A DNA stretch of 64,000 bases from Oscillospiraceae bacterium (GTDB taxonomy: Bacteria; Bacillota; Clostridia; Oscillospirales; Oscillospiraceae): contig WQXY01000003.1 in NCBI GenBank assembly GCA_009781515.1, positions 62,001 to 126,000 of the forward strand, given 5' to 3'. Made by a program: the position numbers and the translations under genes. Position 1 is the first letter of the stretch; each line of letters starts with the position of its first letter. The notes beneath the pieces were generated by a model. That model was given only the letters and a program-made list of their open reading frames with translations. It was not told the origin of the DNA and searched no databases. This document shows positions 29,736-39,516 of this stretch, piece by piece.

Positions 29736-31033
29736 ATGGAACTCCTTTTGCCGAGTAAAACACCGTCTTTTACTCCGGTTATTCGGCATTCAAACGGCTC
29801 TTTTTCGTTTTTATCTTCTTCAATCAGTATATATCCGTCAACTTCCGGAGCTTCGGCATAGCTGCGTCCGTCAATCACCATTGTTGTTGTACCAAGCCTG
29901 CTGTTATTAAAATCGTCTAAAATCCCCGATTGCAACTTCTGCACTATTTCTGCTCTTTTTTGTGCCGTTTTGGCATCAGGGCGCTCCAAACTTGCTGCGG
30001 GCGTGCCCTCTTCCGGCGAGTAGGTAAAAACTCCAACCCTTTCAATCCGGGCATCTCTCAAAAACTCAAGCAGTTCTTCAAATTCCTCTTGTTCTTCTCC
30101 CGGCAAGCCCGTGATAATACTCGTTCTAAGCACAACACCATCAATGCGTTCTCTCAGTTTTTCAAACAGCTTTCTAATCTGCAAGCCCGTACCCCGACGG
30201 TTCATTTTACCAAGTATTTTATCACTTATATGCTGAACGGGAATATCAAGGTATCTGACTATTTTATCATTAATTACGATTTCGTCAATAAGCTGATCGT
30301 TTATCTCGTCGGGATAAAGATATAAAAGGCGGAGCCACATGATATTTTCAATGTTAGACAGTGCCCGAAGCAGCTCTGCAAGAGCGTATTTGCCATATAA
30401 ATCAAGTCCGTATCTTGTCACATCCTGTGCGACTAATATTAGCTCTTTTATGCCTCTGTCTGCCAATTTTTGTGCTTCGGCAACAATATTTTCCATACTT
30501 CGGCTCCGATACGAGCCGCGAATATCAGGAATACAGCAGTAGGCACAGCGGTTATCGCACCCCTCTGCGATTTTCAAATACGCCCAAAGAGGAGATGTTG
30601 TAATAATACGCCCTGCTTCACTAACAGGCGCATTAATATCTTTGAAGTACGTGACAAGGGGACGCAATCCCTGCGAGGGGGAGGGGTTTGTCACAACTTC
30701 TACAATATCGTCAAAACTACCGGTCCCGACGATAGCGTCGATTTCCGGCAGTTCATCTAATATATTTTCCTTGTAACGCTGCGGCAGACAGCCTGCAACT
30801 ATGAGCTTTTTGGTTTTGCCCGCTTTTTTGAGCTCTGCTATCTCAAGAATTGTTTCTATTGCTTCGCTTTTGGCACTTTCAATAAAACCGCATGTGTTAA
30901 TAATGACAGCTTCTGTATTTTCTACCTCACCTGAAACATAAAAGCCCGCCTGACTGAGCAGATACATCATCTGCTCAGTATTTATCAGATTTTTTGCACA
31001 CCCAAGTGAAATTACGCCAATCTTTTTTTTCAT
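29732..31033 (-). CDS. rimO: ribosomal protein S12 methylthiotransferase RimO
   Basis: This 433-residue protein methylthiolates an aspartate of ribosomal protein S12. The N-terminal UPF0004 domain has the three cluster cysteines at residues 12, 48 and 82. The radical-SAM domain has AEGCDNRCAYC (CxxxCxxC), and a TRAM-like domain ends the protein. Residues 114-128 ([15 protein letters not shown]) are encoded by a 44-bp palindrome-ended repeat inserted in frame between the UPF0004 and radical-SAM domains (30651-30694). It lies in the recA-recX-rimO-pgsA run. Confidence 0.95.
   Translation of the reverse strand: MKKKIGVISLGCAKNLINTEQMMYLLSQAGFYVSGEVENTEAVIINTCGFIESAKSEAIETILEIAELKKAGKTKKLIVAGCLPQRYKENILDELPEIDAIVGTGSFDDIVEVVTNPSPSQGLRPLVTYFKDINAPVSEAGRIITTSPLWAYLKIAEGCDNRCAYCCIPDIRGSYRSRSMENIVAEAQKLADRGIKELILVAQDVTRYGLDLYGKYALAELLRALSNIENIMWLRLLYLYPDEINDQLIDEIVINDKIVRYLDIPVQHISDKILGKMNRRGTGLQIRKLFEKLRERIDGVVLRTSIITGLPGEEQEEFEELLEFLRDARIERVGVFTYSPEEGTPAASLERPDAKTAQKRAEIVQKLQSGILDDFNNSRLGTTTMVIDGRSYAEAPEVDGYILIEEDKNEKEPFECRITGVKDGVLLGKRSSI
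30651..30694. repeat. 44-bp palindrome-ended repeat, copy 1, in frame within rimO
   Basis: Ends are GTGACAA and TTGTCAC. The interior is GC-rich (ggggacgcaatccctgcgag). The copy at 55273-55316 in truB matches it at 42 of 44 positions. Read on the minus strand from a codon boundary it adds 15 codons to rimO. Confidence 0.9.
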
Positions 31034-31044
31034 CTAAGCAGTCC

Positions 31045-31503
31045 TTATTCCTCGAGGGCTTCAAGGTATCTTCCTATTGCAGCTGCGGCTTCCTCATAAC
31101 TAAAGCCTCTGCGGATTAATGCGTCTTTTGCACGACGCAGATCGTCCTTGTCATCGCTGCCTCGCAGCTTTTTTTCTAAGAATGAAAATGCGGGGTCGTT
31201 TAAGTCCGCATTTTCAAGCTCTGCTATTTTTTCATCCCACATAAGTCGGGGTATACCACGCTTATATAGTTCATCTCTAATACGCGCTTCCCCATAACCT
31301 CTCGCTGCATAATGGTTTACAATAAGAGTTGCATAATTTGAGTCATCTATGTATCCAAGCCCTACAAGCCATTTTACGGCGGTCTCAGCATCTTCGGGAG
31401 TCTCACCCTTGCTTGTTAGCCTTTTTATCATCTCCTGCTCAGAGAAGTTACGGCTGCCAAGTATTTTAAGAGCCCGCTTCTTCGTCTTTTCAAGACTATC
31501 CAT
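31045..31503 (-). CDS. recX: recombination regulator RecX
   Basis: About 152 residues, highly charged and helical, with repeated three-helix units ([57 protein letters not shown]), as in RecX, which binds RecA filaments. The ATG at 31503 was chosen: it follows AGAGGA by about six bases and overlaps the recA stop by eight bases (ATGGATAG). Its place directly after recA supports the call. Confidence 0.9.
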   Translation of the reverse strand: MDSLEKTKKRALKILGSRNFSEQEMIKRLTSKGETPEDAETAVKWLVGLGYIDDSNYATLIVNHYAARGYGEARIRDELYKRGIPRLMWDEKIAELENADLNDPAFSFLEKKLRGSDDKDDLRRAKDALIRRGFSYEEAAAAIGRYLEALEE

Positions 31504-32590
31504 CAAAGTCCTCTGCATCAATGTCTACTGCACGTCCTGCTGCCTTAGCTGCGGCTTTTTCCTGCGGTGACATCAGTTTTGCATAGTCGCGGCGTATTGA
31601 TGCTTCAAGCTCGTCGGCAACATCTGCATTATCTTTAAGATATTCCCTAACATTATCACGCCCTTGGAAACGCAGTTCATTAAAGTTATACCATGCACCG
31701 CTTTTCTCAATAATTTCAAGCTTAACTCCAAGGTCAACAAGCTCGCCGATTTTTGAAATACCCTCGCCAAACATAATATCAAACTCTCCCTCACGAAACG
31801 GCGGGGCGACTTTGTTCTTTACAACCTTTGCGCGGGTGCGGTTTCCAACATGCTCAGTACCGGACTTAATATATTCAGACCTGCGAACATCAATGCGTAC
31901 ACTCGAAAAATATTTCAGTGCGCGCCCGCCCGGTGTGGTTTCGGGATTTCCGTATGTAACACCGATTTTTTCACGCAGTTGGTTAATAAATATAACAACA
32001 CAGTTTGTCTTTGAGATAGAACCTGCAAGCTTACGAAGTGCCTGCGACATAAGCCTTGCTACAACACCAACGCTCGCATCGCCAATATCACCCTCAACCT
32101 CACTTCGCGGCACAAGTGCTGCAACAGAGTCCACAACCACAACATCAACAGCCCCCGAACGGACAAGCACTTCCGTAATCGCAAGTGCGTCATCACCCAT
32201 ATCGGGCTGCGAAATAAGAAGATTTTCAATGTCTACGCCAAGCGCTCTTGCATAAGCGGGTTCAAGGGCATGTTCGGCATCAATAAATGCCGCTTCGCCG
32301 CCGTTTTTTTGAGCTTCTGCAATGATATGCAGTGCAAGTGTTGTTTTACCCGAGGACTCCGGTCCGTATATCTCAATTATTCTTCCTCTTGGCACACCGC
32401 CTATTCCAAGTGCAAAGTCAAGCGATATGGAGCCCGTTGATATCGCATCAACATTAATCTCATTTCTCTCACCAAGCCGCATGATAGAGCCCTTTCCGTG
32501 GCTTTTTTCTATCTGCGAGAGTGCTGTTTCAAGTGCCTTCTTCTTGTCGCCTGCCGGTATTGCAGGTATGTATTTCTTCTTTTCAGCCAT
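31496..32590 (-). CDS. recA: recombinase RecA
   Basis: About 364 residues. Walker A is [13 protein letters not shown], followed by [32 protein letters not shown] and [12 protein letters not shown], all RecA signatures. It catalyses strand exchange and triggers LexA cleavage. The ATG at 32590 follows GGAGG by about eight bases; the five extra codons upstream in frame are not needed. No SOS box is recognisable just upstream, and the gene seems part of a longer transcript from the DUF1385 gene and prmC. Confidence 0.98.
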   Translation of the reverse strand: MAEKKKYIPAIPAGDKKKALETALSQIEKSHGKGSIMRLGERNEINVDAISTGSISLDFALGIGGVPRGRIIEIYGPESSGKTTLALHIIAEAQKNGGEAAFIDAEHALEPAYARALGVDIENLLISQPDMGDDALAITEVLVRSGAVDVVVVDSVAALVPRSEVEGDIGDASVGVVARLMSQALRKLAGSISKTNCVVIFINQLREKIGVTYGNPETTPGGRALKYFSSVRIDVRRSEYIKSGTEHVGNRTRAKVVKNKVAPPFREGEFDIMFGEGISKIGELVDLGVKLEIIEKSGAWYNFNELRFQGRDNVREYLKDNADVADELEASIRRDYAKLMSPQEKAAAKAAGRAVDIDAEDFDG

Positions 32591-32614
32591 GATAATGTCC
32601 TCCAATTAATATTG

Positions 32615-33472
32615 TTATATTTTTCCGGTTAGTACCCTCTCGATACCCTGTGTATCTTTGAATACCTTGATATCACCAAAACCGTTTTGTTTCATTATAT
32701 AGCGCACGGCATCCGCTTGTCCTATTCCACATTCAAATGCTAAATTCCCTCCCGGTTTGAGCAACTTTTTCCAAATTGAAGCTATTGCTTTGAAGTAATC
32801 AAGCCCCTCACTTCCACCGTCAAGTGCACTGAGCGGTTCATATTCCCGCACTGATTTATCAAGTGTTTTAATATCTTCGGTCGGAATGTATGGCGGGTTA
32901 CTCACTATTACGTCAAACGCACCAAGAAGCGACGGCGGCGGCTTCATAACATCAGCCTCAATGGCTGTTATATGCTTGCTCAAATTGCTCTGCAGCATAT
33001 TCTGCCGGCATACGCTAAGTGCGTCCTCTGATATGTCTGCCAAAACTATACGGCTGCCTTGCACATTTGCAGCTATTGCAATTCCTACACATCCGCTTCC
33101 TGCACACAAATCAAGAACTCTTGTCTGCCAGAGCTTTCGATTTAAGAGTTTTATAGCTTCACCTGCCAGAAGCTCCGTATCTGCTCTCGGTATTAATACA
33201 TTCTTATTTACCATAATCGGAAGCCCATAAAACTCCCATTCGCCCAGCACGTAAGCAAGCGGCTCACCTTCAAGTCTTTTTTTCAGGCTTTCCTCTATTT
33301 TTCTTTTAATGGTATCGTCAGTCGCATATATCTTGCTCATAGCAAGTATTTCTTCTCTTGAGCGTCCTGCCCCGTGAGCTACAATCAGCTTTGCTTCAAA
33401 CTCCGAGCCTTCTATTCCTGCCGCTTTAAGACTCTTTCTGACTCTCAAATAAATATCATTATAAGTTTCCAT
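32615..33472 (-). CDS. prmC: peptide chain release factor glutamine methyltransferase
   Basis: About 285 residues, with an N-terminal helical domain, the SAM-binding LDLCAGSGCVGIAIA motif and the catalytic VSNPPYIP (NPPY). It methylates the GGQ glutamine of release factors. The ATG at 33472 (METYND) is taken as start; an in-frame TTG four codons upstream is the alternative. It lies between DUF1385 and recA. Confidence 0.93.
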   Translation of the reverse strand: METYNDIYLRVRKSLKAAGIEGSEFEAKLIVAHGAGRSREEILAMSKIYATDDTIKRKIEESLKKRLEGEPLAYVLGEWEFYGLPIMVNKNVLIPRADTELLAGEAIKLLNRKLWQTRVLDLCAGSGCVGIAIAANVQGSRIVLADISEDALSVCRQNMLQSNLSKHITAIEADVMKPPPSLLGAFDVIVSNPPYIPTEDIKTLDKSVREYEPLSALDGGSEGLDYFKAIASIWKKLLKPGGNLAFECGIGQADAVRYIMKQNGFGDIKVFKDTQGIERVLTGKI

Positions 33473-33477
33473 AACAA

Positions 33478-34461
33478 TTACCAACTCGCCTGTGTTTTTT
33501 CTTCTTCCACCGGAATTACATTTTCAAGTGCCTTAATCGCCACTTCAATCATATCATCATCCGGTTCCTTAGTTGTTATTCTCTGTAATGCCTTACCCGG
33601 CGCAGAGATAATAGAAGTAAGGATATTGTCATATCTTCCTGCAAGTTTTATTAGCTCATAACTTATAGAAACAACAACCGGCAGGAGGGCAATTCTAAGA
33701 ACAAAACGTATGAGTAAGTTATTCCAAGATATGACAGAGAACACGAGTATACTCACTACCATAACTATAAACATAAAGCTCGTGCCGCAACGAGGATGTA
33801 AGGAAGATTGTTGCTTAACATTTTCAATTGTGAGAGGAAGCTCTTTTTCGTAACAATATATCGCCTTATGTTCTGCTCCGTGATATTGCCACACTCTTCT
33901 CATATATGAAATTTTCGAAGTCAGCCAAAGATAGGTAAGGAATATTATTATCCGCATCGCACCCTCAATAAGGTTCCTGATTACAACACTTTCCACATAC
34001 TGCGCAACAAAACCGGCAAGCAGTGTAGGCAATAGCATGAATAGTCCGACCGACACTGCTATGCCGATAACAACCCCTATGGTAATGATAATTTTCTCTG
34101 CTCTTTCATTTCCTAATTTCTCTTCAATCCAACGGTCGAATTTGGTCGCTTCTCCCAGTTCATCGTCCGGCATTTGGTCGGCAGAGAACATTATGGAGCG
34201 TACACCAAGTGCCATTGAGCTGCCAAAGTTCACCACTCCTCTTATAAAAGGAAGTCCAAAGAGCTTAAACTTCTCTTTTAGCGGCGTATACTCCTGCGTC
34301 TTTTCAACAAGCCCTTCTTTGCTCCTTACAACAACCGAATATTTCGAGGGTCCACGCATCATTATGCCCTCAATAAGAGCCTGACCACCTATTGAGGTGC
34401 GAAACTCTTTTTTATTCGCCTTACTATTTTCCTTTTTTATGTCCTTACTTTGCGTCATCAT
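33478..34461 (-). CDS. DUF1385 membrane protein
   Basis: This 327-residue protein has the family's hallmark IGGQALIEGIMMRGP near residue 27, YHGAEHKAIYCYE, and HPRCGTSFMFIVM. It has about four to five membrane helices (residues 130-160, 165-190, 230-275). In Firmicutes DUF1385 genes sit next to prmC and prfA, as here. Function is not established; the two histidine motifs suggest a metal or substrate site. Confidence 0.9.
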   Translation of the reverse strand: MMTQSKDIKKENSKANKKEFRTSIGGQALIEGIMMRGPSKYSVVVRSKEGLVEKTQEYTPLKEKFKLFGLPFIRGVVNFGSSMALGVRSIMFSADQMPDDELGEATKFDRWIEEKLGNERAEKIIITIGVVIGIAVSVGLFMLLPTLLAGFVAQYVESVVIRNLIEGAMRIIIFLTYLWLTSKISYMRRVWQYHGAEHKAIYCYEKELPLTIENVKQQSSLHPRCGTSFMFIVMVVSILVFSVISWNNLLIRFVLRIALLPVVVSISYELIKLAGRYDNILTSIISAPGKALQRITTKEPDDDMIEVAIKALENVIPVEEEKTQASW

Positions 34462-34491
34462 TAACTCACTTATATATTACTAATTATATTA

Positions 34492-35943
34492 TTAGATGTC
34501 CCCAATATCAGCACTTGCGCCAACTGCCGGTAAAACGATAGTTACTAAGAAACCTCCGCCATTTGCGTTGGAAAGCTCCAACCTGCCACCATGATACTTT
34601 ATTATTTCCTCACAAACGGCAAGCCCTATGCCGCTTCCGCGTTCTTTTGAGTTGCTTCCCTTATAAAACTTCATTGTGAGGTTCTCTATCTCATCTTCGG
34701 GGACTCCCGGACCAAAGTCCCTTATGGTTATAACGATTTGCTCGTCAATTAAGCCGATATACACTTCAATTCGCTTTCCCTCGCGTCCATACTTGAGAGC
34801 GTTATCAAAAATGTTAAAAAACACCTGCTTAAGTCTGTTCGGGTCACCGGATATATTAGGGATGTCATATATATCATTGTGATAATCAAAGGAAATTTCA
34901 TCTTGATGAAGCAGCTCACGAAAAGCAAATATTGCATCTTCAAGCTCTGCCGATATGTCTATCTGTTCAATGTTCAGCGTAAATCTGCCGTCTTCAATGC
35001 GTGTAAATTCAAGCATTTCTTCAACCATTTTGGTCAGTCTTCGAGCTTCTTTAAGCATGATATCTATGCCACGTTTAGACTCGTTGTCAAGACCTTCTGT
35101 ATAAATAAGCGTTTCACCCCAACCTGTTATGGCAGTCAGAGGCGTTCGCAGCTCATGTGATATTGATGATATAAACTCTGATTGAATTTTCTCTGTTTGG
35201 GCGATTTTAAGCGACATTTCATTAATCGAGCCAACCATATCTCCTATTTCATCGGGATAGTCGTCGTTTATTTGTATTCCGTAGCTCCCCTCTGCTATGC
35301 GTTTCGCCATTTTTGTTATTTCACTGACAGGAGTAATGACAAAACGGATAAATACCATGTTTAGGGCAAGCACAATTGCCAAAACCACAAGACCGATAGA
35401 AACAACCATAAGAATGTTTAGAAATACCTGACGGTCTACATGGCGAAGACTTGTAACATAACGCAAAACTCCGATTATTTCACCGTCTGCAATAGCTAAT
35501 GGTGCCGAAACAGCCATAATACGCTCGCCCGTTGAAGCCCGTCTGCCCACCCATGATGAAATTCTGCCGAATTCAAGTGCCTGCTGGATATCAAGTGCAT
35601 CCGGTGACGCTCCTGATGTAAACCCTGACGAGGATATCATTACACTGCCGTATCTGTTGAGAAATTGCATTTCAATTCGCTCTGCTTCGGGAAATGTCTC
35701 GGCATATCTGAAAGCACTGTCAAAGTAACTGTCATAAGACCTTTCAACATGATATGCAATAAAGTCTGTTGCTGTACGAGCTTTTGTTTCAAGACCTGTA
35801 CGAATTGATGCAAAATAGTAACTGTATATGAATATCGAGAACATGGCAACTACAAAAACGACCCCTAAAAGTGCGACAAAAACCGTACTCCTAAGCCATC
35901 GCCTACGCAGTCCCTTTGTAAAGTTCTCGATAAAATTCGCCAA
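34492..35943 (-). CDS. membrane sensor histidine kinase
   Basis: This 483-residue kinase has a membrane helix at about 19-43, an extracytoplasmic sensor region to about 175, a second helix to about 200, then HAMP. The HisKA domain has FISSISHELRTPLTAITGW (phospho-histidine) and the ATPase domain has NALKYG, FGPGVPEDE and GSGIGLAVCEEII. It pairs with the response regulator three bases upstream. The layout resembles PhoR/WalK, but the signal is unknown. Confidence 0.95.
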   Translation of the reverse strand: MANFIENFTKGLRRRWLRSTVFVALLGVVFVVAMFSIFIYSYYFASIRTGLETKARTATDFIAYHVERSYDSYFDSAFRYAETFPEAERIEMQFLNRYGSVMISSSGFTSGASPDALDIQQALEFGRISSWVGRRASTGERIMAVSAPLAIADGEIIGVLRYVTSLRHVDRQVFLNILMVVSIGLVVLAIVLALNMVFIRFVITPVSEITKMAKRIAEGSYGIQINDDYPDEIGDMVGSINEMSLKIAQTEKIQSEFISSISHELRTPLTAITGWGETLIYTEGLDNESKRGIDIMLKEARRLTKMVEEMLEFTRIEDGRFTLNIEQIDISAELEDAIFAFRELLHQDEISFDYHNDIYDIPNISGDPNRLKQVFFNIFDNALKYGREGKRIEVYIGLIDEQIVITIRDFGPGVPEDEIENLTMKFYKGSNSKERGSGIGLAVCEEIIKYHGGRLELSNANGGGFLVTIVLPAVGASADIGDI

Positions 35944-35946
35944 AAC

Positions 35947-36633
35947 TCACAGCCCCCACTTATATCCAAATCCCCATACTGTTGTAATATATGTCGGATT
36001 TGTGGGGTCATCTTCGATTTTTATCCTAAGTCTTCTGATATTGACGTCTGCTATCTTCAACTCACCAAAGTAGTCGCGCCCCCAGACGGTGTTAAGAATA
36101 TCCTCACGCGAGAGCGCTTTTGCCGGGTTGTCCATAAACATCTTCATTATTGAATATTCAACCTGTGTCAGCTTTATGCGGCTGCCGTCTTTTTCAAGCG
36201 TCCTGTTTCGTGTATTAAGACGAAACGGTCCTTGTATTATCTCGCCGGTTTCCTGACTGCCTGCTGCACCTGTTCTTCTAAAGAGTGCGTCGATACGTGC
36301 TGTTAGCTCAGCGGGCGAGAACGGCTTGGTAACATAGTCATCAGCACCTGTCATAAGACCTGTTACCTTATCCATTTCCTGTGTTCTTGCCGTAAGCATG
36401 ATAATTCCTATGTGCGGGTCTGCTGTGCGTATTTTGCGGCACACCTCAAACCCGTCCGTATCCGGCAGCATAATATCAAGTATCGCAACCTTTATGTCAG
36501 GGTGAAGCCTAAGCTGTTCAAATGCCTCTGCACCCGTTCCTGCCTCGATGACCTCGTAGCCTGCACGGCTTAGGTTTATTACCACAAAGCTGCGTATACT
36601 GGTTTCATCCTCAAGAACTAAAATCTTCTTCAT
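35947..36633 (-). CDS. OmpR-family response regulator
   Basis: This 228-residue protein has a receiver domain with acidic pair E8-D9, phospho-acceptor D53 (AILDIMLPDTDG) and K103 (VTKPF). A winged-helix DNA-binding domain follows (LTQVEYSIMKMFMDN, then TVWGFGYKWGL). It is expected to bind direct repeats as a dimer when phosphorylated by the kinase encoded next. It lies 26 bases after the lipoprotein gene, so sensor accessory, regulator and kinase are likely one operon. Confidence 0.96.
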   Translation of the reverse strand: MKKILVLEDETSIRSFVVINLSRAGYEVIEAGTGAEAFEQLRLHPDIKVAILDIMLPDTDGFEVCRKIRTADPHIGIIMLTARTQEMDKVTGLMTGADDYVTKPFSPAELTARIDALFRRTGAAGSQETGEIIQGPFRLNTRNRTLEKDGSRIKLTQVEYSIMKMFMDNPAKALSREDILNTVWGRDYFGELKIADVNIRRLRIKIEDDPTNPTYITTVWGFGYKWGL

Positions 36634-36659
36634 AAAAATTTATACTTCCTTCCTAATCA

Positions 36660-38000
36660 TTAACTGCCAAGCTGCCACTGTGTATTCATCAGTCTGAAAT
36701 TATTTCTTATCATATCTTCATTGAATGTAATGCCGAAGCTGTCCGGCACTGCCAAAAGCTCAAAAGCATATGCAGACATTCCCTGCACCATTAAGAGTAC
36801 TCTTTCATCACTGCTTGCTCTTTGTTCGGCATTATCCCCCGAGAGCTTAAAAATCTTGAGGAAATCCTCATGCTGCTCCGCGTCCGTTGCAAAGTAAGAG
36901 AAAATAATAGTTCTCTCACCCGGCACTGCATCCTCTCTGCGAACAGACACCTTTTCCCGCCAATCGGGCGGCAAAATTAAATACCACTCATCAAAATTAT
37001 TATGATATGTAGTAAGCGATAAAAGCCTTTCGCCTAAGCTGCTGTACATGTACCAGTCAATGGCAAAATACTCTGTTTCAGATTGGGCAATGAGTCTTCG
37101 CAGCTGCGGTATTTTGATAATACCGTCATTATTTACCTCTGAGCTGCTCATTCTGTGACGAACTGTCTCATCACTTACTCCCGTTGCAGAATGAAGCGAA
37201 ATGTTTGTAAAATCACCGTCTCTGCGTGAGAGTACGTCCGTAACAAGACTGCCGTTATCAAACTTTCCCTCACTTTCCACAAAAACAGCGGGAATACTGT
37301 CTGATAGTTTGCCTGTGAGTATTCTTGAAATCGACTCCACGCCTGTGGATAGCCTGACTTCCTGTGTTACTATTTCACCGTCTTGCATAAGCGAAAAATT
37401 CTTTGCTATCGGCCCTCCTGCCTCCTGCGTCGGCAGTCTGAGAACAATTACATCCTCACCGCTGTCGTCATTTTTGCTCAGTGTTGTAATTTCAGTATAT
37501 TCCTCACCGCTGACAAGAAGCCGGTTTTGAAAACCCGCAATCGAATAAATTGACATGTATTTAAGCGCTGAGCCCATTTGCCAGCCGATGATGATTTCCA
37601 TGATGCCGTCGCCGTCCATGTCAACATATCTGACGCTGTCGATGTCTGTGCCAATTCCCTCAATAATATCAGCGATTATATAGTCGTCATCTATCAGCTC
37701 GAATATATATATCTTGAGTGTGCTCTCGCCGGGAACTGTAAAAAACGCTATGACCTCATTTGAACCCGTACCGTTTAAGTCCATAAGCTGAACTGCCTGT
37801 CTGTTGGGTCCTCTTGCGGGAGCGGCAAACTCTGCACCTTGAGCGAGCACTATGTTGATATGTGCTTGAAGCCTCAAGTATTCTTCAGAGACTTCGGGAA
37901 GTGCGTACAAATCGTCCGCTGAAATACGAAGACAGCCGGATAAAAACACAATTGATGACAAAATAAAGACAATAATTTGAATTCTTACTTTTACGTTCAT
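36660..38000 (-). CDS. lipoprotein with FG-GAP/VCBS-like segments
   Basis: This 446-residue protein has a short basic n-region, a hydrophobic core and a lipobox (VFLSGC, cysteine about 23), so it should be a membrane-anchored lipoprotein. Residues about 70-150 include LMDLNGTGSNEVIAFF and VDMDGDGIMEIIIGW, calcium-loop-like repeats of the FG-GAP/VCBS type. The rest is not recognised. Gene order before a response regulator and kinase suggests a role in signal sensing; that is inference. No ribosome site is visible before the ATG, and a TATGAT box ends only about 10 bases upstream. Confidence 0.7.
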   Translation of the reverse strand: MNVKVRIQIIVFILSSIVFLSGCLRISADDLYALPEVSEEYLRLQAHINIVLAQGAEFAAPARGPNRQAVQLMDLNGTGSNEVIAFFTVPGESTLKIYIFELIDDDYIIADIIEGIGTDIDSVRYVDMDGDGIMEIIIGWQMGSALKYMSIYSIAGFQNRLLVSGEEYTEITTLSKNDDSGEDVIVLRLPTQEAGGPIAKNFSLMQDGEIVTQEVRLSTGVESISRILTGKLSDSIPAVFVESEGKFDNGSLVTDVLSRRDGDFTNISLHSATGVSDETVRHRMSSSEVNNDGIIKIPQLRRLIAQSETEYFAIDWYMYSSLGERLLSLTTYHNNFDEWYLILPPDWREKVSVRREDAVPGERTIIFSYFATDAEQHEDFLKIFKLSGDNAEQRASSDERVLLMVQGMSAYAFELLAVPDSFGITFNEDMIRNNFRLMNTQWQLGS

Positions 38001-38009
38001 AGGACGTTA

Positions 38010-38015
38010 ATCATA
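38010..38015 (-). promoter_or_regulatory. -10 box next to the lipoprotein start
   Basis: Minus-strand TATGAT lies 10-15 bases upstream of the ATG at 38000, with a weak CTGGCA/TGGCAT -35 about 17-18 bases further. If used, transcription would start almost at the ATG and give a nearly leaderless mRNA, which fits the lack of a ribosome site. Confidence 0.35.
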
Positions 38016-38092
38016 CCATAAAAAAGTGCGGTATGCCAGTAAAATTTCGCATTTTTTGCATATCGATAAAACCATGTAGAAATCGCAACAAC

Positions 38093-38113
38093 TTTGTAGA
38101 ATAACTCTACAAA
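38093..38113. promoter_or_regulatory. palindrome between radA and the lipoprotein operon
   Basis: Arms tttgtaga and tctacaaa are perfect, with loop ataac. It lies in the 148-base gap between the radA stop and the lipoprotein operon. It may be an operator for the two-component operon or a weak terminator for the radA transcript. Confidence 0.4.
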
Positions 38114-38148
38114 TGATTAACGAAAAGTTACAATGGGTAAATGGTTTG

Positions 38149-39516
38149 TTATTTTATCACCACGTTTATAGCTTCATTTATATTTTTAACATGTATTAGT
38201 TCCAAGCCGTCGGGGATTTGAATTTTCCCTTTTGCTTTTTGCGGTAAAAGACATGCCGTAAAACCCATTCGTGCAATCTCGCTGAGCCTTTGCCCGATGT
38301 GCGACACAGCGCGTAGCTCCCCTGTTAGCCCCACTTCGCCAAAAACTGCAATATCTGCCCGTATCGGCTTGTCCTTATATGCCGAAGCAAGTGCCAATAC
38401 AGTTGCAATATCAACTCCGGGGTCATCTATACTCAGCCCGCCGATAACATTTATATATGCATCACAACCGCCCACACGCAAGCCGCCACGCTGCTGCAAC
38501 ACAGCGAGCAGCATCATCGCCCTGTTATACTCTATGCCGTTTGCGTTTCTGCGCGGCATGTTTGCACTGCTTGGTGTCACCAAGGCTTGAATTTCCGCGA
38601 GTATCGGGCGCGTGCCCTCTATTACACAAGTAACGCAAGTGCCGGGAGTGCCGGGCGGTCTGCCGCTCAGCAGCATTTCAGAGGGGTTTAACACCTCGCT
38701 CAGACCCGTATCAAGCATCTCAAATACACCTATCTCATTGGTTGAACCGTAACGGTTTTTAGCAGCACGAAGTATCCTGTAGTTCATCGAGCGCTCGCCC
38801 TCGAAATACAAGACACAATCAACCATATGCTCAAGCACCTTAGGACCTGCTATCGCACCCTCCTTGTTTACATGCCCGACAAGAAATACCGTGACGCCCG
38901 TATCCTTTGAAAGCCTAAGCAAGGACATTGTGCAGTCTTTGACCTGCCCGACACTTCCGGGAGCCGTTGTCATCTCGGGGTTGTAGAGAGTTTGAATAGA
39001 GTCTATGATGATAATATCGGGTTGCAGCTCCTCTGCCGCTGATAATATCTCAGTAATTTCAGTTTCTGCAAGCACAAAAATACCGCCGCCTAAAACTCCA
39101 AGGCGCTCGGCACGCATTTTTATTTGCCTTTCAGACTCCTCGCCCGAAACATAGAGTGTTTTTAAGTTCTTCGCAAGGCCGCATATTTGCAATAATAAGG
39201 TTGACTTTCCAATACCGGGCGACCCGCCGACTAAAACTAACGACCCTACTACAGCGCCTCCGCCAAGCACTCTGTCAAGCTCGCTGAGCCCTGTGGAAAA
39301 TCGCATTTCCTTTGAAGCGTCAAGGCTTTTGAGTTCCTGTGGTTGGCTTCGGAGTACAGGTGATGCACCCGCTTTTTTTGTGCCGGATGCCGTCTTCTTT
39401 GTATACGAGGGTTGCTCTACTATGGTATTCCATGCACCGCACCCTGCACACTGACCGCTCCATTTCGGAAATTCATTGCCGCAATCGGTGCAAAAGAAAG
39501 TCGTTTTATTCTTCAT
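38149..39516 (-). CDS. radA: DNA repair ATPase RadA
   Basis: This 455-residue protein has an N-terminal zinc finger (CTDCG and CAGCG), Walker A GGSPGIGKSTLLLQ, the RadA motif KNRYGSTNEIG and a C-terminal Lon-like domain (GGLSIDDPGVDIA, FGEVGLTGELR). RadA drives branch migration during recombination. The start lies 11 bases inside the preceding gene, showing coupling, and radA ends the long gdpP-to-radA run. Confidence 0.97.
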   Translation of the reverse strand: MKNKTTFFCTDCGNEFPKWSGQCAGCGAWNTIVEQPSYTKKTASGTKKAGASPVLRSQPQELKSLDASKEMRFSTGLSELDRVLGGGAVVGSLVLVGGSPGIGKSTLLLQICGLAKNLKTLYVSGEESERQIKMRAERLGVLGGGIFVLAETEITEILSAAEELQPDIIIIDSIQTLYNPEMTTAPGSVGQVKDCTMSLLRLSKDTGVTVFLVGHVNKEGAIAGPKVLEHMVDCVLYFEGERSMNYRILRAAKNRYGSTNEIGVFEMLDTGLSEVLNPSEMLLSGRPPGTPGTCVTCVIEGTRPILAEIQALVTPSSANMPRRNANGIEYNRAMMLLAVLQQRGGLRVGGCDAYINVIGGLSIDDPGVDIATVLALASAYKDKPIRADIAVFGEVGLTGELRAVSHIGQRLSEIARMGFTACLLPQKAKGKIQIPDGLELIHVKNINEAINVVIK

